A stretch of DNA of 64,000 nt, taken from contig CM049408.1 of NCBI GenBank assembly GCA_026929865.2, forward strand, positions 3,133,501 through 3,197,500, read 5' to 3'. Position 1 is the first letter of the stretch, and each line of letters starts with the position of its first letter. The translations under genes were made by a program, and so were the position numbers. The DNA comes from Hyperoplus lanceolatus (lineage: Eukaryota; Chordata; Actinopteri; Uranoscopiformes; Ammodytidae). Shown piece by piece: positions 53,800-64,000 of this stretch. The notes below the pieces were generated by a model, which was not told the DNA's origin, ran no database searches, and saw nothing but the letters and a program-made list of their open reading frames with translations.

Positions 53800-55090
53800 T
53801 TGAAGAACAGATTACAGATTATTGCTGATCGAATTACAACAATTCAGTATTCTGTTAGCCAATACTGTGAAAGAGAAGACTGCTACTACTAGTAGTACTA
53901 CTACTACTACTTAATACAATATATAATTTGCTCTTACATTACGTAGCCTAAAAACAAGAACAATGCCTACTGTTTATTGTATGCAAACAAGTGCAATCAC
54001 TTTTATGGATTCTAACGTTTATTTTATTTGTTTAGGTGGCAGGCAGTGACCTGTCATTCACTGCCACCTCACAATGCCACACGTAACCCATAGATGGCGA
54101 AACACTGTGTTTATGTGGCTGTGTCACAAAAAAACAATAGAAGAAATGTTTAGTCTTGACGTCATTGCATATGCGACGGCTAATATGCTTCCGAAAAAAG
54201 CTGGTAACGAAATATTATTGAATTCGATTGAATTGCTTATATATTATTGCGTTAGTATTGAAGGATCCTAAACTAATGTGACTACAGTTACCCGCCATTA
54301 TTATTCGAATAAAGTGTAGGTCATATCCGGTGGTTATGTGACCAATAAAAGCCGGGAATCGTGTGTGTTTTTTTTTTTTTTTTTTTTACAATCGCTGGTT
54401 TTAACCAATCACTTGCATTTGGGGTTCTGGCCGCAGTTCAGGGACTGCATCATTCCTCACAATAGCGGGCCACTTTAATGAATAGAAATATGTGAAACTA
54501 CACCTACATTTAATCAGGTTTGAACATTTTCATATTAAACTGGGCAAACAGTTGCTTTTACATACAAATCCAACAAATATAAATGAACATTGAAACCAAT
54601 TTTGAGCAAAGATTCTGGCCATATATTTATCTCTATGACCAGACTAAATGTAAAGGATAAACTTATTCTGTTGCCTGGTTGGCTCAGTCAGCTGTCACTC
54701 CGATCTGAAATCAAGGTGTTTAACAGTTATTCCATGATCTTCTGTGTACTGCTTTATTTTCATTAGCCTGTTTTAAGGTACCACATAAAAGACTGCATTG
54801 TCATTTAGTTAAATAGTTATTTTTTATTTATTTAACCCGAATCATTTATAATTAACTTAATTATAATTAGATTAAGATGAAATGATATAAATTATAATAA
54901 TTTATGTGATAGTCTGTTCATATTGCAGACTATATTTATACAATTTATTATGATGATGACGTTGCAAATGTTGGTCAAATAAATTAACTTTGTACTTATA
55001 ACTATATCGAGGTGCATCTGAAATAAAATTAAATATCAATGAAAATTTCCTTTTTTCTGTCATTTAATTCAAAAAGTGAAACTTAAATAT
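53800..55090. other. 1.3 kb without recognisable genes
   Basis: AT-rich. Includes an AGT/ACT trinucleotide patch (53882-53912) and a T-run (54368-54387). A 65-codon frame at 54074 has no known domain. Confidence 0.6.
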
Positions 55091-55091
55091 A

Positions 55092-56770
55092 AGGAACGAA
55101 CTTGATCAGCCAGCTGATCAAGTTCGTTCGTTTTCAGGGCTAGTTTCTGGGACGTTGTAGCTATGTTTTTTCGCAGTTGAGTTTATCTTAGATATTGTGG
55201 CCTCTTGGCACCGCACTCGTCTGCATGTTGTTTGAGGCAATGATGTCCTCTGTAGAAGGTCAGACATCTCGGAATGTCAAACACATATTTGTTTACATCT
55301 GGCACGCCGCATTCCCGCCTGCTCTCAATCAAAGTTTGGAGTGCATGGGTCATCTCTGGTGTCAGCAGCACAGCCACCTTTCTCCCCCTCTTTCCTTTGA
55401 GTTCAACTCTTTCGAAGTAACTGCAGAGTTTTTGTTCATATTCTGACAGCCCCAATCGCTCAAGGGTGTTACTTTCGGTGTTTTTTTCGACAAAATTCCT
55501 CATCTCCATCTTGGAGACCTCCCCAAACACGTCTTCTATTGAAGAGCACAATCTTTGTTAATGCAGCCTTTGCAAGGATCGAATAGTTCTGCACTGTTGT
55601 ATTTTTCGTTAATGCTCCAGTGGCAAATTCAGTTGATTTGTCTAGATAATTGTTTAATTTTGTGATTTCCTCAGTCAGTGGTAGATTTGATTGTTTATTG
55701 TACTTCAACTGACTAATTGTGCTTAAGGCACAGTGGGAGATATACTCAGATCACTTTGCACTATACAGCTTTTGGAATGCTTTGGCGGATTTGATTGTGC
55801 TCTCGTCCCCAGTCATGAGAGCATGGCAATGAATAATTTCACTCACTTATAAAAGCGAGTGGCCAATCTTTAGGGCGAGGCTCGGTGTTTTGTAGCAGTT
55901 AGTTTGTTTGTCATACCCTGCCGTTTCCTTAACTGCTTCGATTACATGTAGAAAATTCCCCGGTTGCATAGCCTCCTCAACTGTTTTGATCGATGACATT
56001 TTCCAAATTGATTGCAATAATCTTGCCAGCTGGCGGATGTTTTGCCTAATGTAATCGTACTTGGTTTTGTTGTGTCCATGTTTTCTGTACAGGCCGTCCG
56101 CATAACGGAGGAGACAGAAGTCGTTGCGGATTACCCTGGCAACCTCATCATCGTGCATTCGGCTGAGCATTTTGTGCACCCCCTCATTAACAGCATTGAC
56201 ATTGCTTGTGCATGCGATAGCATATGCTAGGCCAAGCACCTTTGCTTTTCCTGGTGCTTCCTCTTCCTGTTGTTTTGAGGAGCACCTTCTCATATGTCGC
56301 CATAGTTCTGTTCAAAGAAACATCCCCTTGCAATGTATGCAGCGTTCATATTTTTTTAATGTGGCCTTCTTGGAACTGCGCTTTACTTTCAGCTGGCCAC
56401 TTCCTTTTGCCAGGACATCTTTATTGTAGAGGAATAGAAGCAATAGAAGTTTCCTCTGTTGCGCAGACTTTCAAGTAGCTTTTTTCTTGTTCCTGAGCCT
56501 GCTGGGAGACTTGGAGCATGTGCTATTTCAGAATCTTCTTTTGCATGCGTTCTGAAATGTCGTGCTATTTTAAAACTTTTGCAAAAGAAGCAGAAGTTTT
56601 GTCCTGCTCTCACACTGGATAAAGGTGTGTCGGAGGATGATTGGCTGGTGTTATTGGTGTCGTCTACAGGTTCCTCATCTAAGTCACTTTCTGTGCTGCC
56701 TGGGACATATTCGGGATCAGATCCTTCATTGGATGCCTCCTCCTCGCTGAAGTCACTTTCATTCTGATTA
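55092..56770 (-). pseudogene. Tyrosine-recombinase-like (Crypton-related) protein, truncated
   Basis: On minus: acidic leader (DFSEEEASNEGSDPEYVPG), then a zinc finger CFFCKSFKIARHFRTH, a second CIHCKGMFL-stop-TELWRHMRRC, and the core (HKMLSRMHDDEVARVIRNDF, YIRQNIRQLARLLQS, PSLALKIGHSLL). LFNRRR with GEVSKM after a frameshift would be the box-I arginine region. Then come VELKGKRGRKVAVLLTPEM and CGAKRPQYL, a stop, and TQLRKNIATTSQKLALKTNE. In the related fish family this is followed by an HxxR segment and a catalytic tyrosine; here the sequence ends at a palindrome (55094-55129). Recombinases of this class would cut and join DNA. At least four lesions plus loss of the active-site tyrosine make it dead. 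Confidence 0.65.
55094..55129. repeat. Perfect 17-bp palindrome at the recombinase truncation point
   Basis: GAACGAACTTGATCAGC (55094-55110), CA, GCTGATCAAGTTCGTTC (55113-55129). The right arm is the recombinase coding sequence (minus, TNELDQLAD); the left arm is its inverted copy. Confidence 0.92.
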
Positions 56771-56895
56771 AAATACAAGGAAAAGAAAACATGAGGCATA
56801 TATAACGCCTGAATAAGCCACACATGACAATCAACTAGTAACTGGATCTCATATTCTTCTAATTGTGCTTTTATAGACCACTACTGAGCGCCTTG

Positions 56896-56926
<31 letters not shown>

Positions 56927-57760
56927 AACTAGGGCTGTTCATTTTATCAACAAAAAACAAAGGAATTATTTCAAATAAGTTGTTTAAAGTGGACATAATA
57001 GGAGTGGAAGTGGCAGCAGTCTGGCAACAAAGCATCTTGTAGAAATGCCAGTGTGGACAAAAGCACCGATTGTAACTGCTTAGTAGAACATGGCTAACAA
57101 ATTATGGTCAGACTCTGCTGGTTTACTTTAATTTTTGTTCTATTTGTTCGCTGGCTTTTATTTTGGAATTTTGTTTCCAGCCAGGAAGACACTGTTTTAT
57201 GGTTGTACAAACCTGTTGTAACATGTCAGAGAGTGTCAAACTCCACACCTCTCCTCTCCTGTTATATTAGATATTATAAACTCAGATGAACCCAGGCGAC
57301 ACAGCTACAGAACATTATGCTGCATCGGTGGAGAGGTTTACATCATTTTAATTGTATAGTTATAGTTGTGTGTGGACGGAGCTTTGTACATATTACAACT
57401 ATCAGTAGAAAGGGGGAGATGTTAGAGGAGCAGATGGGGGCTTGTTGTTCACCTCGTGTTTAACAGCGGTACACAAGTAAAAGTACGCTGATGTTCAATT
57501 TAATAACAATGAATTGAAGTCAAGTGCAAACAAGCCGGTAGATGCGTTAACAGTTTACAGGGGTCAGTCGCTGAAGTATGTAAGTGGTAGCTAAAGTAGT
57601 TGAAGAGGAAATCCTGATTTAGCTATGTTTGTTTATTCAACATTATCCTAAATAAAATATGTAATTTCTGTGTGAAATCGATTTATCACACAATGTTTGA
57701 CAAATTGAAATTGTTTTACAGCGCTTACATTCATTCTGTCACCTCCTTCTCTGTCATCTG
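56771..57760. other. No gene seen; contains a (CA)n tract
   Basis: (CA)n at 56896-56922. The rest is unassigned AT-rich DNA; a 61-codon frame at 57104 has no recognisable domain. Confidence 0.6.
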
Positions 57761-57769
57761 TTAAGGATA

Positions 57770-58005
57770 AAAATTATCTTGGGAGAATAGTAAAAACTGC
57801 AGCTAAAATTACTGGCATTCAGTTAGAAGGCCTTGATCCTTTCTATAGTAACGGTTCCTCAAAAAATCTAGGTCCACACGACAAGACAGTGCCCACCCTC
57901 TTAATTCAGAATACACAGTGTTGCCATCTGGCCTTCGCTTGTGTGTCCCTAAGACCACCAAACAGAGATATAAGTATTCCTTTGCAGCAGGTAAATGTTG
58001 CTATT
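57770..58005 (+). pseudogene. L2-like LINE, RT C-terminal remnant
   Basis: LGRIVKTAAKITGIQLEGL, then after a shift HPLNSEYTVLPSGLRL and KTTKQRYKYSF, match the C-terminal 'RxVxTAxKIxGxxLxxL...HPLxSxFxLLPSGxR' pattern of L2/CR1-type ORF2. Frameshifted and without RT core. Confidence 0.6.
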
Positions 58006-58536
58006 GTTGATCTTGATTTAGATTTTTTGATGGTGCTGATGGTGATTCTGGTGCTGTGTTGTTGATCTTGTTGTTTTTGTTGGCATTGCTGCTAACGGCA
58101 CATAGCACTTTATATCTTGGCCCATATGATTTAGATTGTTTCTTTTATTGTGATTTGAACATTTAAGAGAAGCAATTTGGTGTATTCTGGTGAAGAGAAA
58201 TAAGGACAAAAAAAACGTTGTCAAATGAATAGTAAAATGAGCAAAACAAGTTAGTCAGCCAACCTTCTTGACGTTTCCAATACAAAGTGTCTTGGTAGCC
58301 TATTTACCAAGAAAAATGGTTAAAAACAGCTTAGAAAAACGGTTAAAAATGCTGGCAAAACCAGCTTTAAATAAGACAGAAAATAACATGGAGCCTCAAA
58401 TCAATCACACCAAATTCCCTTACAATAAAGTAACTATTTATATTGTGGCAAACAGGATTTGCCTTATCTTTGTTACACAACCATCAATATAACACATAAG
58501 AATACACTCGGTCACCATAGTTAATCTCGTGTTCAG

Positions 58537-58601
58537 ACACACACACACACCACAAAGACACACACACACACACCACAGAGAGACACACACACACACACAC
58601 A
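58537..58601. repeat. Compound (CA)n microsatellite
   Basis: Three CA tracts separated by CCACAAAGA and CCACAGAGAGA. Confidence 0.92.
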
Positions 58602-58979
58602 AATATGACATTTTATCATGCTATGTGTTAGTGGCATGACACAGACCAAGCATGGGTGGCAAAGTGTGTAGTACTGTCTACCCTGGAATACAAAGATTTG
58701 CAGTTCAAATCCCGGTTACTGCAAGATTTTAGACTTACACAGATTTTCTTCTAACTTTACGCAGATGTTGATTATGACTTCATTATGACCTCAGACGAGT
58801 TTAAAGGTCATAATTCATTCATAATTTCAGCTAGAAAGTCCTTTCAAACTTCAAAATATTCCAAATGTTTCATACGTTGCATTATTCATCCATTCTCTTC
58901 ATTCAGATATATTCATCCTTTGTTCTTCATCAACATTCAGCAGTGAAGCTTATTCAGCAAAAACTGTCAGTCACCAAAA

Positions 58980-60000
58980 CATACTCCTCCTAGAGTTTTC
59001 GCCCGATTTGGACGAAACCAAAAGCGTTATGCTCTACCAACTCCCACGAGCAAAATTTATATAGATAATTTTTCTACGACCATCGGAAGACAAAATGGTA
59101 GCGCTTTAAAGATTAGCACATTAGCTACCTTCTACCAAACTGCTTCTAAATCCAAAACGATTCATCCTATGAACACCAAACTTCACACATGTGTTTGTCC
59201 TATGGTTCTCAGGTTGGTTCTACTTTTTCCTTAAATTTCCTTAAACAAAAGGGGGCGCCAAAAACACACTTGAGCATCTTTCTCTGCGATTTTTTTGCCT
59301 TTTGGTCTATAACTCCCAAACCGAACATCCCACATTCAAAAACTTTACATCCCCGGATTCCGTGAAGCGAGGGGCCGGCGCCGCGGACGCCCGTTCCCGA
59401 GTCGCGTGGGAGGCTTGGCCCCCGTTCACAGCTGCTTGCAGTTCTTTTTCTTATTCTTTCATGCGAAAAAAGTGGTAGAAGTGGTGCTGCAGCCCAAACC
59501 GTAAAGGGTTGGGACATGCCACTTGCATGACTAGTTCAGACCCCCGGCCTCTCGGCCAACAAAGAAATTCAGAGATGCCGGCCACTAGGTGGCGCTACAA
59601 CGAAGGAAAACGCGTTTGGGGTCATAACTCCCACAGTCAAAAACTTTATATCCACAGATTCACTGGAGTCAGCCGCATCTTTTGGGATAGGCCACGCCCA
59701 TTTGCGTAGATATAGATTTTTCGCAAAACTGACTTTTCGCTGCTCCTCCCACAATTTTTGGACAATTGACACCAAACTTTGCACAGAACATCTACCGACA
59801 CCTACGGAAAAAAATCATGTAAAAGAATTTTGATCCGACCTTCGATAACGAAACGGTAGCGTTTTAAATATTTGTTGATTAGCTACGTTTTACGTAGAAA
59901 TTCATAAATCCAAAATCATAAGTGGGATCAAGACCAAATTTTAGACATATGTTGGAGGTATCCTACTGTGATGTCTTTTATTGTGACTTCACAGTAATAT
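58980..60000. repeat. Degenerate long repeat, two or more units
   Basis: GGTAGCGCTTTAAAGATTAG (59098) is echoed by GGTAGCGTTTTAAATATTTG (59854). CACCAAACTTCACACATG (59175) is echoed by CACCAAACTTTGCACAGAAC (59770). Units are about 600-750 bp with a GC-rich block at 59340-59430. No coding sense. It looks like a dispersed or tandem fish repeat of unknown type. Confidence 0.55.
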
Positions 60001-60012
60001 TTACAAAGTACA

Positions 60013-60079
60013 TTTTTTTTAACCCTATATTTCTCTTTCTGTGATGTCACGAGAAAGAGAAATATACGGTTAAAAAAAA
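60013..60079. repeat. 28-bp inverted repeat
   Basis: Arms 60013-60040 and 60052-60079 pair with one mismatch (A/T runs, then CTATATTTCTCTTTCT) around an 11-nt spacer. Possibly a tiny MITE. Confidence 0.85.
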
Positions 60080-60144
60080 CACTCTTTCTGCCTTTTCTCA
60101 GGCGAAGATGAACCGATTTTTTTTTTTTTTTTGCACATTTATAC

Positions 60145-60521
60145 TAGCCTGGCTCCGCCCGCCCGCCTACTTCCGGCCAAATTTTATTTTCCCTTCAGTA
60201 GTCAGTCTGGGTGTACAGCCCATTTCCCAGTTTTGCTGGAGATTCGACAGCCGGTCCAATCAGCGAACAGAGCGAGAACAGGCTGAGAACGATGACATCA
60301 AAGTCGCGCTCCAGTTTCAGTTGCCAGAAGCCGGCTCATGACACACGTGACGACCAAACGTTATGCGATTGGTTGGCTAATCCAGAGTGGCACTGGGCAG
60401 ATCCAATAGTTTTAAACTTTAACAGACACCCGCCTCCATGAGTGAACGTTTGCCAATTACAGCACTGCCAGACCTTCTGTACAAATGAAATGAAGTACGA
60501 TGGTCTGGTAGCACCAGGCTA
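60145..60521. mobile_element. 377-bp MITE with TAGCCTGG termini and 9-bp duplication
   Basis: TAGCCTGG (60145) and CCAGGCTA (60514-60521) are the inverted ends. CATTTATAC at 60136-60144 and 60522-60530 flanks it exactly. A 9-bp duplication would suit a Mutator-like element; an 8-bp hAT duplication plus one chance base is also possible. No coding sequence. Confidence 0.88.
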
Positions 60522-60565
60522 CATTTATACTACATAGGATCTCAGAATTCAATACACCTTCATAT

Positions 60566-63540
60566 TCAAACCGGTGAAGTAGGCCTGTAATTGACTCTGA
60601 GCCAGTGACATAAATACTGATACTTACACATCTGAACACATTTCACAAGTGTTCCCTTCATAATGACACCACAATTATTCAAATAGACCTTGTAGATGCA
60701 GAGATATACTCTATTCATTTTGGGTATGTCATTTTCGAGCAGAAACCTAAAAAATAGGCTAGAGCTAGGATTTTTTTGTATTTTGTAGTAACACAGAAGT
60801 AAATATTGTAGACCTCCAACCTTAGAGAAAATATAATTAGGTATAAAATTCCATATAGATGTGGGATTTTTTAGAAAATGTTTTGGCCAATTTATTTTAA
60901 AGGTATTATTCAGAGTTGTAAAATCAAGAAAGTTCAGACCACCACGATCATAGGTGTTCATAATAACAGATTTTTTTTTTACATAATGCGTCTTATTTTT
61001 CCAAATAAAGTTGAAAAGTAATTTATCAATGGAATTACAGAGCTTTTTGTTGACAAACAAGGGAATAGCTGCGTATGTAAGACGGGATAAACCTTCTTCC
61101 TTCGTCAACAATACTCGTCCTTTTAAGGATAAATCTCTCTGTAGCCATTGATTAAGTTTTTTTTTTTGTCTTTTCACTAATCAAATTAAAGTTTACAGAA
61201 CACCTTTCCTCCTCATTTTTCATTACAGTAATCCCTAGATAAGTAATCTTATCTTTGACTGGTATGTTACAGACCTGGGAAGTGTCACTTTCTTTTATGG
61301 AAAAAAGTTCACATTTCTTCAGATTCAAGCAGAGTCTAGAAGCTGCGGAAAATAATTCAATTGTTTTGATAGCAATTGGCACTTGGCTGGCATTTTTTTT
61401 AAATAATGTAGTATCGTCTGCTAGTTGGGTGAGAATAGTTTCTCTTTCTGCAATTGAAATTCCTTTTAAGGCACTATTTTTAATATGGGTGGAGAGAAGC
61501 TGTGTACATAGAATGAATAGGTAGGGAGAGGCAGGGCAGCCTTGCCGGATACCCCGTTGGAGCTCAAATCTCGGCGATGTCCCATTCTTTAATCTAATAG
61601 AGCTATTGCCTTTGGAATATATTGTTCTTACAGCCTTACAAAAAAAATCACCAAATCCAAATTTCTCAATAGTTTGAAAAATTAAGTTATGTTCTACTGT
61701 GTCAAAGGCTTTATAGAAGTCCAAGAAAAAGATAAAACTATCATCAGGACAAAAAAAGATAATAATCAATTAAATCTAAGACAAGTCGAATATTGTTTGA
61801 AATATGTCTTTTTCTCATGAATCCTGATTGGACTTCATCAATAATAGGGTCTAAAACATTTTTTAGTCGTTTTGCAATAATTGAGGCAAAAATTTTGTAG
61901 TCAGTGTTTAGTAATGAAATAGGTCGCCAATTATCAATAAACAGTGGATCCTTTTTGGGTTTGGGGATTAACGTAATTAAGCCTTGGGTCAGTGAAGGAG
62001 GTAGATAGCCCTTTTCAACACTTTCTAATATTACTTCAAGAAGAAAGGGAGCTAACTCTTGTGTAAAAGCCTGATATAACTCTGTGGAGAGGCCATCAAC
62101 TCCAGGAGATTTGTTAGTTTTACCATGTTCAATTGCAAATGTGATTTCCAGCAAGGTTATAGGATCATCGCAGAATTCTCTATCATTTTGAGAGATTGGT
62201 GTGACGTTAAGAGGCTTCAGAATGTAGTGGCTGATTGAAGACAATATTTAGATTTATATAAATTCCTATAGAAATTCGAACATAAATCAGCTATGCTTTT
62301 CGGATTATCAGTTACAGTGTCGTTAATATTAAGATGTTGGATTAAATTGAGTTTCCCATGATATCTTTCTAAACCGAAAAAATAGGCAGAATTCTGTTCC
62401 CCTTCTTCAATCCACCTTTTCCTTGACCTTATAAAGACACCTTTTGCTTTGTTTGAGTAAATCTCATTAAGTTTAAATTGTTCCGAAATTAAAATGAGTC
62501 TTTCCTCTTCTGATATATCTGCAGGGTTCTTCTGATACAAAGAAATTATTTTAGAGACCACCCTTTCTTCCTCCAATTTACGATTTTTGGTTAAAGTACT
62601 ACCATAAGACCTCAAATATTGGCCAGTTTTAAAATTTGAGAAGTTCCCAATTGCTACCAAAAGCATCCCCGGACTTTGCTTTGTTCAAAATTCCAAAATA
62701 TTTTTTTTATGTCTGATTTTACCACCTCGTGTTGTAAAAGCGAAGTGTTTAGTTTCCAGTAAGTATTTCTACATCTTGTAGAGAGGGCAGAGTGCAGGGG
62801 GATAAGGATTGAGACTGCATTATGATCTGTTAAGGGGGTTGTGATGATATTAACTGCTATTTTATAATGTTCAAATGATCAGAAACTAACCAATAGTCCA
62901 AACGTGATCGTCTGGTGGCACTTGTATTACTCCAAGTAAAAGCATTTATGTTAGAATTATTAAACCTCCAAACATCAATTAAATTACATTTTTGCATAAA
63001 AAGTTTTAAGTTTTCATTTACTGCAGTGGAATCTCGTGGAGGCCAACAGTCATTGTTATGATCTAAGATCATGTTGAAATCTCCCCCTATTACTATACCT
63101 GAATTTGGAAAGTTATTAAGAGTATTTTGTATATGCTTTTCTAAAGTTTCGAGTACTATGTCATTCTCATGGTTAGAGTTATAGCCATATATGTTTATAA
63201 TTATCAAAGTAAACTTTTCAATGGTTAACACTTGAAAAATGAAATTACCTGATGTATCACTGACGGATAATAGAATAGACCCTAGAAAATTATATTTTAG
63301 AGTAGCAACACCAGCAGAATGTTCAGATCCATGAGCCTAGCAGAATGTTCAGATCCATGAGCCTACCAGAGATCATTACCCCACTGGGACCTCCATAATT
63401 TACCATCATCTGGAACTGAGTGTGACTGTTGAATAAAACAGAAATCAGATTTGTGCTGCTTTGCAAACAAAAATAACCCTTTGCGCTTAACAATATTTCT
63501 TAACCCCCTGGCATTGAGAGTAACGATAGATAAAGACGTA
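60566..63540 (-). pseudogene. Second L1/Tx1-like LINE ORF2, 3'-truncated
   Basis: On minus from about 63540: SIVTLNARGLRNIVKRKG (endonuclease start), FCFIQQSHSV, a 26-bp duplication, IINIYGYNSN, VIGGDFNMILD, WRFNNSNINAFTWSN and SRLDYWLVS (endonuclease end near 62860). Then come a linker and RT: KSPGVDGLSTELYQAF, NWRPISLLNTDYKI, VQSGFMRKRHI, FLDFYKAFDTVEH, RGIRQGCPASPYLF, the catalytic QLADDTTLFK near 61410, and the thumb region to 60566. Breaks at about 62860-62666, 62217-62244 and 61744-61769 are small shifts. The C-terminus is missing; a MITE lies just beyond. Confidence 0.88.
63315..63366. repeat. 26-bp tandem duplication in the endonuclease domain
   Basis: AGCAGAATGTTCAGATCCAT plus GAGCCT occurs at 63315-63340 and 63341-63366. 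Not divisible by three, so it frameshifts the ORF. Confidence 0.92.
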
Positions 63541-64000
63541 TTAACAACAACAAATAGAACAGTGTAAGAAGTAAGGTTTGGATGAAGCTAGACTTTAACC
63601 TTACTGTAAGGAGCTGCACATTTTTTAACTTCAAAATAAAGTGCATAATGAAACCTGGTAAAACAATAAAACTATAGAGGTACCTAGGTTCTCAGGTGAC
63701 AGAACAACATATACCAGTCATTAGCTATTAATAAACACAGAATACAAGCCTCTAGAGTTTCAAAAAACTTTACCGGATTAAATATGTTGCCTTGTAAACA
63801 TATTCAGCTGCGTGTCATTAACCCTTCGGAGTCCCGGGCTATTTTGGCCGTTTTTGCATACTTTTGATTCCGACTTCCTTAACCAGATTTAGAAATGGTT
63901 AACATGCCAATGTTTGGTATCCTTTTTTTCAGCACTACCTCACCTATGTGACCTGATAGTTGTTTTTACATTTTGACATACTAAATGAACATATTTGACC
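63541..64000. other. 5' flank of the LINE and possible piggyBac-type terminus
   Basis: No gene seen. TTAA at 63818-63821 is followed by CCCTTCGGAGTCCCGGG, similar in style to a piggyBac end. Its partner would lie outside the window. Confidence 0.35.

Noticed and set aside
59209-59784. 102- and 71-codon minus frames
   Set aside because: Lie in the degenerate non-coding repeat; no conserved motif.

Overview
This is eukaryotic, most likely teleost fish, nuclear DNA. The sequence is AT-rich and intron-bearing, with CA/GT microsatellites and decayed transposons of types common in fish: Helentron, hAT, Tc1, piggyBac, Harbinger-like, L1/Tx1-like and Rex/L2-like LINEs. I recognise no conventional host gene. 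Nearly every coding stretch belongs to, or looks derived from, a mobile element. There is no sign of operons, bacterial genes, CRISPR, tRNA or rRNA. Protein families are named from motifs seen by eye; no database was searched.

Layout. (1) 1-7957, minus strand: one large decayed Helentron (cysteine protease, basic repeats, DUF6570-like, HUH Rep, PIF1-like helicase, endonuclease running off the left edge), interrupted in its helicase by a hAT element with a perfect 8-bp target duplication. (2) 8-14 kb: a minisatellite, a deleted hAT, Tc1 ends, a decayed LINE and a possible solo LTR. (3) 14.4-17.3 kb: a piggyBac transposase pseudogene. (4) 17.5-24 kb: a multi-exon Ginger-like integrase followed by a multi-exon Ulp1/SENP-type (C48) protease. 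One intron holds a LINE inserted into an older copy of its own family. (5) 25-27 kb: Tc1 remnants flanking a ~170-bp satellite. (6) 27.5-33.2 kb: a divergent pair of spliced genes, an open RPA/OB-fold-like gene on minus and a DUF4806-like gene on plus, surrounded by inverted-repeat elements of one family. This is the most intriguing part of the window. (7) 33-38 kb: MITEs, a degenerate tandem array and exon fragments of an unrecognised repeated gene. (8) 38.4-51.6 kb: one L1-like LINE with an inverted 5' part, split by five DNA transposons that each left recognisable target duplications. (9) 52-57 kb: a zinc-ribbon gene remnant and a tyrosine-recombinase (Crypton-like) pseudogene ending at a fold-back palindrome. 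(10) 57-64 kb: LINE fragments, a degenerate repeat region, a MITE and a second L1/Tx1-like ORF2 on minus.

Together this is a transposon graveyard with readable nesting order. Possible functional material is limited to the OB-fold gene (284 codons without a stop across four exons) and perhaps the C48 protease exons, whose catalytic residues are all present. Everything else carries stops, frameshifts or deletions.
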